Source: Gammaproteobacteria bacterium (GTDB taxonomy: Bacteria > Pseudomonadota > Gammaproteobacteria > Thiohalospirales > Thiohalospiraceae). Taken from it: a DNA stretch of 5,722 nt. Position numbers and translations under genes: made by a program. Numbering within the stretch: position 1 is the first letter of the stretch; each line of letters starts with the position of its first letter. Below are positions 1 through 5,722 of this stretch, in pieces. The notes under the pieces are model-generated. The model saw nothing but the letters and a program-made list of their open reading frames with translations, was not told the origin of the DNA and made no database searches. The DNA is taken from assembly GCA_011322575.1 (NCBI GenBank), contig DRMK01000269.1:1-5722 (forward strand). Direction: 5' to 3'.

Positions 1-75
1 AGTTCCGGCTTCTTCCCAAGGGCCGAAAGCTGAAACAAAAACCCCGTATATCCAAGCAGTTACCAAAATTACCGC

Positions 76-99
76 CCCTACTACCTTGGGGGTATAGGG
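76..99. repeat. Imperfect inverted repeat, possible hairpin
   Basis: CCCTA (76-80) and TACC (82-85) can pair with GGTA (91-94) and TAGGG (95-99), leaving C81 as a bulge and TTGGG as a five-base loop. A short T run follows at 113-117, too far away for a standard intrinsic terminator. It could be a weak transcript structure or an operator. Its role is unknown. Confidence 0.35.
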
Positions 100-117
100 C
101 CCTTTCCGGCTGTTTTT

Positions 118-139
118 CGGGCCGTTGTATTGCGGCCCG
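118..139. repeat. Perfect 7-base inverted repeat in the narK leader
   Basis: CGGGCCG (118-124) is the exact reverse complement of CGGCCCG (133-139), with an eight-base spacer TTGTATTG. The all-GC stem would be stable for its length. No T tract follows, so it does not look like an intrinsic terminator. It could be an operator or a leader hairpin, but GC-rich repeats of this size also arise by chance. Confidence 0.4.
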
Positions 140-176
140 GATCGTGGTTCCTTACCCCTTACAAAAATACCGATCC

Positions 177-191
177 GCCGGTTTTTCCGGC
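177..191. repeat. Short inverted repeat with T5 loop before the narK ribosome binding site
   Basis: GCCGG (177-181) and CCGGC (187-191) are perfect complements around a TTTTT loop, followed by ATTTCTTT (192-199). The small stem and T-rich tail loosely resemble a weak terminator or attenuator located about 40 bases before the narK start. Five base pairs are little evidence. Confidence 0.3.
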
Positions 192-218
192 ATTTCTTTG
201 TAATTGGGTGAAGAAGAA

Positions 219-223
219 GAGGA
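219..223 (+). promoter_or_regulatory. Ribosome binding site of narK
   Basis: GAGGA sits eight bases before the ATG at 232, within a purine-rich run (211-225). It decides the narK start. The frame stays open upstream to a TTG at 130, but that codon has no Shine-Dalgarno, and the extra 34 residues do not match the N-terminus expected for NarK. A closer ATG at 227 is out of frame and hits a stop after five codons. Confidence 0.75.
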
Positions 224-231
224 AGCATGTC

Positions 232-1836
232 ATGTCAGATCTAACCAAATGGGATCCCGAGGACAACGAGTTCTGGGAAACAGAGGGCAAGAGGATTGCT
301 AACCGCAATCTGTGGATTTCCATCCCCAGCCTGCTGTGCGCGTTTGCAGTGTGGCTCTACTGGGGCATCATCACGGTGCAGATGATAAATCTGGGGTTCC
401 CCTTCTCCAAGCCGGAACTATTTACCCTGGCGGCAATCGCGGGGCTGACGGGTGCCACGCTGCGCATCCCCAACAGCTTCTTCATCCGTATCGCGGGAGG
501 GCGCAACACCATCGTTTACACTACCGCGCTGCTGATGCTGCCGGCCCTGGGCGCGGGGCTGGCGCTGCAGAGCAAGGATACGCCCCTGTGGGTGTTCCAG
601 ATCCTGGCATTTCTCTCCGGAATCGGGGGCGGTAACTTCGCCTCCTCCATGTCCAACATCAGCTTCTTCTTTCCGAAGCGCATGCAAGGGTTGTCGCTGG
701 GTCTGAATGCCGGCCTCGGCAACGCCGGGGTGACCACCATGCAGATCGTGATCCCCCTGGTGATGACGGTGGGCATCTTCGGTGGCGCGCCGATGATCCT
801 GGAGAATACATCGGGCACGCTGATCGGAAAGATCCCGGCCGGCTCCGAGACCTGGATTCACAACGCCGGGTTCGTCTGGCTGGTGGCCCTCATCCCGCTG
901 ACCATCATCGGCTATTTCGGGATGAACAACATTCGCACCGAGCACGTGTCGCCGCACATCGGCTCATTCTTCAACAGCGCCCTCAAGATTACCGGCATGC
1001 TGGCGGTGGGCTTTTTCACCGCAGCCGTGGGACTCTACATCATCCTCCCCTCTCCGGTGGGCCTGGGCGCGCCCGGCTGGGCGAAATGGCCGGTGATCGC
1101 GGCCATCATCGCGGCCACCGTGCTCCTGCTCAAAATGATCCCCGGTGAGGTAAAGCCCATACTGGAGCGCAGCTACCGTATCTTCAACCACAAGCACACC
1201 TGGATCATGAGCATCATCTACACCATGACCTTCGGCAGCTTCATCGGCTACTCTGCCGGTTTCGCCCTGGCCATCAAGGTGGTGTTCGGATTCCAGCACA
1301 TAGTGGTGGACGGGGTCATGACCCACAACACCCCGAATCCCAACGGGCCCTCCGCCCTGATGTACGCCTGGATGGGACCGTTCATCGGCGCTCTCATCCG
1401 CCCGGTGGGAGGCTGGATATCGGACAAGGTGGGAGGCGCCAAGGTCACGCAGATCGTGGCCATCGTCATGATAGCCTGCGCCCTGGGCGTGGCCTACTTC
1501 CTCAAGGCGGCCTATCAGTCGGAAACGCCGGAGGAGTACTTTGCGCCTTTCTTCATACTGTTTCTGATTCTGTTCGCGGCTACCGGCATAGGTAACGGCT
1601 CCACCTTCCGCACTATCGCCATAGTGTTCGACAAGGAGCAGGCCGGGCCGGTGCTGGGATGGACCTCGGCGGTGGCGGCCTATGGCGCCTTCATAATCCC
1701 CAAGGTGTTCGGCGAGCAGATCAAGGCGGCGACGCCGGAGGACGCGCTGTATGGATTCGCCGTCTTCTACTTCGTTTGCCTGGTGCTGAACTGGTGGTAC
1801 TACCTCGGACCGAAGAGGGAGTATGACAACCCCTGA
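232..1836 (+). CDS. narK: Nitrate/nitrite transporter NarK (NNP family, major facilitator superfamily)
   Basis: This 534-residue inner membrane protein should import nitrate and exchange it for nitrite, supplying the cytoplasmic site of NarGHI. The N-terminus (WDPEDNEFWE, then RNLWISIP) is typical of the E. coli NarK type. By alignment from memory with E. coli NarK, the substrate-site residues are all present: R78 (R89), F136 (F147), N164 (N175), Y330 (Y263), F334 (F267) and R390 (R305). Both nitrate signature motifs are visible: GLGNAG at 161-166 and GIGNGSTF at 452-459. It is longer than E. coli NarK (463 residues). The difference lies largely between helices 6 and 7, where about 70 extra residues include two hydrophobic stretches (about 252-272 and 284-303), suggesting 14 rather than 12 helices. 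The loop before the R390 helix is also longer, and the loop after the second signature is shorter. Start at 232 was chosen by ribosome binding site and homology. narG follows after 116 bases. The family is certain. Transport mode (antiport or symport) is inferred. Confidence 0.95.
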   Translation: MSDLTKWDPEDNEFWETEGKRIANRNLWISIPSLLCAFAVWLYWGIITVQMINLGFPFSKPELFTLAAIAGLTGATLRIPNSFFIRIAGGRNTIVYTTALLMLPALGAGLALQSKDTPLWVFQILAFLSGIGGGNFASSMSNISFFFPKRMQGLSLGLNAGLGNAGVTTMQIVIPLVMTVGIFGGAPMILENTSGTLIGKIPAGSETWIHNAGFVWLVALIPLTIIGYFGMNNIRTEHVSPHIGSFFNSALKITGMLAVGFFTAAVGLYIILPSPVGLGAPGWAKWPVIAAIIAATVLLLKMIPGEVKPILERSYRIFNHKHTWIMSIIYTMTFGSFIGYSAGFALAIKVVFGFQHIVVDGVMTHNTPNPNGPSALMYAWMGPFIGALIRPVGGWISDKVGGAKVTQIVAIVMIACALGVAYFLKAAYQSETPEEYFAPFFILFLILFAATGIGNGSTFRTIAIVFDKEQAGPVLGWTSAVAAYGAFIIPKVFGEQIKAATPEDALYGFAVFYFVCLVLNWWYYLGPKREYDNP

Positions 1837-1861
1837 CACCAGAGCACAGGCTTGCTATGAT
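1833..1861 (+). promoter_or_regulatory. Putative sigma70 promoter for narG overlapping the narK stop codon
   Basis: CTGACA (1833-1838, five of six matches to TTGACA) and TATGAT (1856-1861, five of six to TATAAT) are separated by exactly 17 bases. The -10 is preceded by TG at 1853-1854, the extended -10 arrangement. The -35 contains the narK stop codon TGA (1834-1836). Transcription would begin around 1867-1869, inside the left arm of the inverted repeat at 1862-1899, and run into narG about 85 bases later. It would allow narG expression independent of narK. This is a consensus match only. Confidence 0.5.
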
Positions 1862-1899
1862 TGGGCCAAACCACCTACTCTGCGTGGTGGTTTGGCCCA
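1862..1899. repeat. Perfect 14-base inverted repeat between narK and narG (hairpin or operator)
   Basis: TGGGCCAAACCACC (1862-1875) is the exact reverse complement of GGTGGTTTGGCCCA (1886-1899), with a ten-base loop TACTCTGCGT. In a transcript coming from narK it would form a strong hairpin 53 bases before the narG ATG. No T tract follows the right arm (CCTCGCTTCACC), so it is not a standard intrinsic terminator. It could partly stop or process readthrough RNA, protect the narK message from 3' decay, or act as DNA operator, since it abuts the -10 of the putative promoter. The structure is seen directly. The role is inference. Confidence 0.8.
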
Positions 1900-1939
1900 C
1901 CTCGCTTCACCAAACTGACACGAGACAGTTCTGCTAATC

Positions 1940-1945
1940 AGGAGA
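1940..1945 (+). promoter_or_regulatory. Ribosome binding site of narG
   Basis: AGGAGA lies seven bases before the ATG at 1953. This spacing, and a protein N-terminus that closely matches E. coli NarG from its first residues, fix the start. Confidence 0.85.
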
Positions 1946-1952
1946 ATCAACA

Positions 1953-4900
1953 ATGAGTCATTTTCTCGACCGGTTGAAATACTTCAAGAAGACCCCGGAG
2001 ACATTTTCCGACGGGCACGGCATCACCACCGATGATGATCGTGGCTGGGAGGATGCCTACCGGGGGCGCTGGCGCTTCGACAAGGTGGTGCGCTCGACCC
2101 ATGGAGTCAACTGTACCGGCGGCTGCTCCTGGAAGATCCATGTCAAGAACGGTCTGGTGGCTTACGAGATGCAGCAGACCGACTACCCGCGCACCCGTAC
2201 CGACATGCCCAACCACGAACCCCGGGGATGCCAGCGCGGAGCCAGCTTCTCCTGGTATCTCTACAGCCCGCACCGTATCAAATATCCGCTGATCCGCGGC
2301 CGCCTGGTGGATCTCTACCGCCAGGAGCGCGCCAGCGGCAAGGATCCGGTGGAGGCGTGGGAGGCGATCCAGTCGGATCCGGAGAAGCGCAAGCGCTACA
2401 CCGCAGTGCGCGGCCTGGGAGGCTTCGTGCGCAGCACCTGGGACGAGGTTACCGAAATCATCGCCGCGGCCAACGTTTATACGGTCAAGAAGTGGGGGCC
2501 GGACAGGATCTACGGCTTCTCCCCCATTCCGGCCATGTCCATGATCAGCTACGCGGCCGGCTCCCGCTACCTGTCGCTGATCGGCGGCGCCTGCGGTTCT
2601 TTCTACGACTGGTACTGCGATCTGCCGCCCGCGTCGCCGCAGGTGTGGGGCGAGCAGACCGACGTGCCGGAATCGGCCGACTGGTACAACTCCAAGTATC
2701 TCATCGTCTGTGGCGCCAATCTGCCCATGACCCGGACGCCGGACGCCCATTTCGCCATCGAGGCGCGCTACAACGGCACCAAGGTGGTCTCCATGGCGCC
2801 GGACTACGCGGAGTATGTCAAATTCGCCGATCTCTGGATGCCGGTCAAACAGGGCACCGACTCGGCCGCCTTCATGGCGATGGGGCATGTAGCCCTGAAG
2901 GAGTTCCATATCGACAAGCAGGATCCCTACTTCACCGAGTATGCCAAGACCTATACCGACTTCCCCATGCAGGTGATACTGCGCAAGGACGGGGATCGCT
3001 ACGTGACGGATCGCTATCTGCGCGCCTCCGACTTCGACGGCAGCCTGGACGAAAAGAACAACCCGGAGTGGAAGACCATCGTCTATGACAGCAACAGCAA
3101 GAGCTTCGTCTGCCCCAACGGCTCGGTCGGATTCCGCTGGGGCGAAGAGGGAAAGTGGAACCTGCTGCAGAAGGCCGGACAGAAACAGGCGGAAATCGAT
3201 GCCGAACTCTCCTGCCTGGGCCACAGTGACGATGTGGTGGATGTGGCCTTCCCCCACTTTACGCCTGACGAGGGTGATCTGCTGGTCCGCAAAATCCCGG
3301 TGCGCAAGCTGAAGCTGGCCGGCGGCGACACCGCCCTCGTGGCCTCGGTATTTGACCTGCAGGTGGCCCAGTATGGCATAGACCGGGGACTGGGAGACAA
3401 CCTGGCCACCTCCTACGACGACGAGTCGGTTCCCTACACCCCGGCATGGGCGGAGAAGATCACCGGGGTAAAACGGGCCGATCTGATTCGCACCGGCTAC
3501 GAGTTTGCGGAGAACGCCTCCAAAACCAGGGGCAAATCCATGGTCATCCTCGGCGCCGCCATCAACCACTGGTACCACAACGACATGCACTACCGCGGCA
3601 TCATGAACCTGCTGCACATCTGTGGCTGCGTGGGCCAGTCCGGCGGCGGCTGGGCCCACTACGTTGGCCAGGAGAAGCTGCGGCCCCAGGCCGGCTGGGC
3701 GCCCATCGCCTTCGCTCTCGACTGGCACCGTCCGCCGCGCCACATGAACAGCACCTCCTACTGGTACCTGCACACCGATCAGTGGCGCTACGAGAAGGTG
3801 GAGGCGGAGGACATGATGGCCGCCACCGCCAAGGGCAAGTACAAGGGGTACCAGCTGGTGGACTACAACGTGGTCTCCCAGCGTCTCGGCTGGCTCCCCT
3901 CGGCGCCCCATTTCAACAGGAATCCGCTGGAGATCGTCGCCGACGCCGAGAAGGCTGGCGCCAAGGATGAGGGTGGCGTGGTCAAGCACATGATCGAGCA
4001 GCTCAAAGGGGGGCAGCTGGCGTTCGCGTCAGAAGACATAGACGCACCGGAGAACTTCCCGCGCAACCTGTTCGTCTGGCGCGCCAACCTGCTGGGCTGC
4101 TCCGCCAAGGGGCACGAATACTTCCTCAAGCACCTGGTGGGCGCGCAGAACGGCGTCATGCAGGAGGGAGTGGAAGGCAAACGCTCCAAGGAGATCAAGT
4201 GGCGCGAGGAGTCGCCGGTGGGCAAGCTGGATCTTATGGTAGATATCAACTTCCGCCTCAACTCCACTGGCGCATATTCGGACATAGTCCTGCCCACCGC
4301 CACATGGTACGAGAAGTGTGACATCAACACTACCGACATGCACCCTTTCATCCACCCGCTGGATGCGGCCGTGGATCCCGCCTGGGAATCCAAGTCGGAC
4401 TGGCAGATTTTCCGCTCCATCGCCAAGCGGTTCTCCGAGTTGGCCGAGACCCATCTGGGAACCCGCAAGGATGTGGTGGCGCTGCCCATGCTGCACGACA
4501 CCCCGATGGCGCTGGCCCAGCCACTGGGCGAGGTCAAGGACTGGAAGAAGGGCGAGTGCGAACCCGTACCGGGCAAGACCATGCCGATCCTGAAGGTGAT
4601 CGAGCGCAGCTATCCCGACACCTACCGGAAGTATTGCGCGCTGGGGCCGCTGATGGTCAACGTGGGCAACGGGGTCAAGGGGCTCGAGTGGAACACCGAG
4701 CAGGAGTACGAGGAGCTGAAGGAGCTCAACGGCGTGATCCAGGACGAAGGGATCAGCCAGGGCATGCCCTCGCTGGAAGAGGACATCGGCGTATGCGACG
4801 CGGTGATGCGCATGGCGCCCGAGACCAACGGCGAGGTGGCCCACAAGTCGTGGCAGGCCCTGTCCAAAAAGACCGGGGTGGATCACAGCCATCTCTACGA

Positions 4901-5714
4901 GGGACGTCACGAGGAGAAGATCACCTTCAGCGATCTGCAGGCGCAACCCAGGAAGATCATTACCGCGCCCACCTGGTCCGGCATCGAGTCCGAGAAGGTA
5001 AGCTACAACGCGGGATATACCAACATCCATGAGCACATTCCGTTCCGCACTCTTACGGGACGCGCGCAGTTCTACCAAGATCACGAGTGGATGCTGGACT
5101 TCGGCGAAGGGTTTTGCGCCTACCGGCCACCCATCGACATGAAGGCGCACCACGATCTGCCGGAGCAGCTGGAGAAAAAGCTCAAGGGCAAGAAACATGT
5201 GGTGCTCAACTGGATCACGCCGCACTCCAAGTGGGGAATTCACTCCACCTACCAGGACAACCTGCGCATGCTCACCCTGTTCCGCGGCGGACCCTACATC
5301 TGGGTCTCCGAGGAGGATGCCAGGAGCATCGGCCTGCAGGACAACGACTGGGTGGAGGCGGTCAACACCAACGGCGCCACGGTGGCCCGTGTGGTGGTCA
5401 GCCAGCGTGTCCCGCGGGGTATGGCGCTGATGTATCACGCCCAGGAGAAAAACGTCAACGTACCCGGATCCAACACTACCGGCAAACGGGGCGGCATCCT
5501 GAACAGCGTGACCAAGATCATCGTAAAACCGACCCACATGATCGGTGGCTATGCCCAGCTCTCCTACTTCTTCAACTACTACGGAACGATTGGATGCCAG
5601 CGGGACGAGCATGTGATCATCCACAAGATTGAGGACAGGGATATCGACTGGCTGGAGCGGCCGCTGACGCCGGAGCGCGAAGTACAACTCAATCCGGTCG
5701 GCATCAAGAACTGA
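1953..5714 (+). CDS. narG: Respiratory nitrate reductase alpha subunit NarG (molybdopterin, iron-sulfur)
   Basis: Catalytic subunit of the membrane-bound NarGHI complex. It reduces nitrate to nitrite at a molybdenum bis-MGD centre on the cytoplasmic side, with electrons from quinol via NarI and NarH. The protein has 1253 residues, close to E. coli NarG (1247), and is collinear with it over its whole length. The FS0 [4Fe-4S] ligands are present as H50, C54, C58 and C93 (HGVNCTGGCSW, then EPRGCQRG). D223 in YDWYCDLPPASP matches the Mo-ligating Asp222 of E. coli NarG (numbered without Met). Cofactor-binding regions include GCVGQSGGGWAHYVGQEKLRP (558-578, start GCVGQSGG), LPTATWYEK (780-788), TPHSKWGIHSTY (1089-1100, with H1091 and H1097) and KPTHMIGGYAQL (1192-1203). 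The N-terminus lacks a functional twin-arginine signal, consistent with an inward-facing enzyme. Small differences from E. coli are a shorter segment near 436-448 and a divergent C-terminal tail after about 1235. No frameshift or missing key residue was seen. The stop overlaps the next ribosome binding site, implying co-transcription with narH. Confidence 0.98.
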   Translation: MSHFLDRLKYFKKTPETFSDGHGITTDDDRGWEDAYRGRWRFDKVVRSTHGVNCTGGCSWKIHVKNGLVAYEMQQTDYPRTRTDMPNHEPRGCQRGASFSWYLYSPHRIKYPLIRGRLVDLYRQERASGKDPVEAWEAIQSDPEKRKRYTAVRGLGGFVRSTWDEVTEIIAAANVYTVKKWGPDRIYGFSPIPAMSMISYAAGSRYLSLIGGACGSFYDWYCDLPPASPQVWGEQTDVPESADWYNSKYLIVCGANLPMTRTPDAHFAIEARYNGTKVVSMAPDYAEYVKFADLWMPVKQGTDSAAFMAMGHVALKEFHIDKQDPYFTEYAKTYTDFPMQVILRKDGDRYVTDRYLRASDFDGSLDEKNNPEWKTIVYDSNSKSFVCPNGSVGFRWGEEGKWNLLQKAGQKQAEIDAELSCLGHSDDVVDVAFPHFTPDEGDLLVRKIPVRKLKLAGGDTALVASVFDLQVAQYGIDRGLGDNLATSYDDESVPYTPAWAEKITGVKRADLIRTGYEFAENASKTRGKSMVILGAAINHWYHNDMHYRGIMNLLHICGCVGQSGGGWAHYVGQEKLRPQAGWAPIAFALDWHRPPRHMNSTSYWYLHTDQWRYEKVEAEDMMAATAKGKYKGYQLVDYNVVSQRLGWLPSAPHFNRNPLEIVADAEKAGAKDEGGVVKHMIEQLKGGQLAFASEDIDAPENFPRNLFVWRANLLGCSAKGHEYFLKHLVGAQNGVMQEGVEGKRSKEIKWREESPVGKLDLMVDINFRLNSTGAYSDIVLPTATWYEKCDINTTDMHPFIHPLDAAVDPAWESKSDWQIFRSIAKRFSELAETHLGTRKDVVALPMLHDTPMALAQPLGEVKDWKKGECEPVPGKTMPILKVIERSYPDTYRKYCALGPLMVNVGNGVKGLEWNTEQEYEELKELNGVIQDEGISQGMPSLEEDIGVCDAVMRMAPETNGEVAHKSWQALSKKTGVDHSHLYEGRHEEKITFSDLQAQPRKIITAPTWSGIESEKVSYNAGYTNIHEHIPFRTLTGRAQFYQDHEWMLDFGEGFCAYRPPIDMKAHHDLPEQLEKKLKGKKHVVLNWITPHSKWGIHSTYQDNLRMLTLFRGGPYIWVSEEDARSIGLQDNDWVEAVNTNGATVARVVVSQRVPRGMALMYHAQEKNVNVPGSNTTGKRGGILNSVTKIIVKPTHMIGGYAQLSYFFNYYGTIGCQRDEHVIIHKIEDRDIDWLERPLTPEREVQLNPVGIKN

Positions 5715-5719
5715 GGAGA
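5713..5719 (+). promoter_or_regulatory. Ribosome binding site of the next gene (presumably narH)
   Basis: GAGGAGA overlaps the last two bases of the narG stop codon. With normal spacing the next start codon would lie a few bases past the window edge. The usual order narG-narH-narJ-narI makes narH, the beta subunit with four iron-sulfur clusters, the expected gene. No codon of it is inside the window. The tight spacing suggests one transcript and possibly translational coupling. Confidence 0.7.
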
Positions 5720-5722
5720 ACG

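Larger units (their letters stand above)
1..228 (-). other. Open minus-strand frame with a membrane-like segment, possible divergent gene running off the edge
   Basis: Read on the minus strand, this frame has 76 codons without a stop and is still open at the left edge. Its translation has a basic stretch (several Lys/Arg between about 195 and 85), then about 20 very hydrophobic residues encoded at 84-25 (VVGAVILVTAWIYGVFVSAF), then an acidic tail containing PWEEAGT. That resembles a positive-inside membrane anchor. Against it: the only ATG in frame is at 228, overlapping the narK ribosome binding site region, with no clear Shine-Dalgarno of its own. Third codon positions are mostly A/T, unlike the neighbouring genes. 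I do not recognise a family. It may be the 5' part of a divergent membrane protein gene or a chance open frame. Confidence 0.2.
1..231. other. Leader region upstream of narK
   Basis: This stretch has no convincing + strand gene. It is visibly less GC-rich than the genes and contains A and T runs (33-40, 113-117, 182-186). It holds at least three short inverted repeats (76-99, 118-139, 177-191), listed separately. A search by eye for an FNR/Anr box (TTGAT-N4-ATCAA) and for a NarL 7-2-7 pair found neither. No good sigma70 -35/-10 pair for narK is evident, so its promoter may lie left of the window or be of an activator-dependent type with poor consensus. A minus-strand open frame crosses the whole region and is described separately. 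Confidence 0.6.

Noticed and set aside
2..97. Possible C-terminal end of an upstream + strand gene (open frame ending in TAG at 95-97)
   Set aside because: Only 31 codons, with no recognisable sequence and no way to see an upstream start. An open frame this short is expected by chance.
153..159. TACCCCT, a match to the NarL heptamer TACYYMT
   Set aside because: A single degenerate heptamer is not rare in a region this size, and it has no partner in 7-2-7 spacing. GGGGGTA at 88-94 is only a six of seven match and too far away.
130..231. 34-residue N-terminal extension of NarK from a TTG start
   Set aside because: There is no Shine-Dalgarno before 130, the extension is unlike NarK N-termini, and the ATG at 232 has a well placed GAGGA.
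1862..1899. Intrinsic terminator after narK
   Set aside because: The stem is strong but no T tract follows it. I keep it as an inverted repeat of unknown role.
1946..1950. ATCAA, an FNR half-site just before narG
   Set aside because: It lies between the ribosome binding site and start codon, and the required TTGAT half is absent (ATCAG at 1937-1941).
1947..3989. Long minus-strand open frame (680 codons) opposite narG
   Set aside because: It is a complementary-strand shadow of a GC-rich gene with biased third positions. The + strand frame is unmistakably NarG, and the antisense translation has no recognisable domain.
4029..5687. Second long minus-strand open frame (552 codons) opposite narG
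   Set aside because: Same reason: low-complexity composition typical of antisense to a GC-rich gene, with no family resemblance and no independent support.

Overview
This window carries the start of a respiratory nitrate reductase operon on the + strand. It holds a complete nitrate/nitrite transporter gene (narK, 232-1836), a 116-base intergenic region with its own regulatory-looking structure, and a complete gene for the catalytic subunit of membrane-bound nitrate reductase (narG, 1953-5714). The last bases hold the ribosome binding site of a next gene that starts beyond the edge, expected to be narH. The DNA is GC-rich with strong G/C preference at third codon positions. Both proteins resemble the E. 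coli NarK/NarG lineage, which suggests a denitrifying or nitrate-respiring proteobacterium, probably gammaproteobacterial. Genus or species cannot be read from the sequence.

Layout: 1-231 is a lower-GC leader with several short inverted repeats and no convincing + strand gene. A minus-strand open frame with one strongly hydrophobic segment crosses it and runs off the left edge. 232-1836 encodes a 534-residue NarK with all recognised substrate-site residues, plus an apparent two-helix insertion in the central loop. 1837-1952 holds a good sigma70-like promoter whose -35 overlaps the narK stop codon, and directly downstream a perfect 14-base inverted repeat. 1953-5714 encodes a 1253-residue NarG with the ligands for the FS0 iron-sulfur cluster and for molybdenum. 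5713-5719 is the presumed narH ribosome binding site.

How the parts work together: NarK brings nitrate into the cytoplasm and can exchange it for nitrite. NarG, with NarH and NarI (outside the window), reduces nitrate on the cytoplasmic side using quinol electrons. The order narK-narG-(narHJI) is a classical denitrifier arrangement. The internal promoter and inverted repeat could let the reductase genes be expressed separately from the transporter. I saw no clearly novel system. The points worth a second look are the enlarged NarK, the narK-narG intergenic structure and the unexplained leader.
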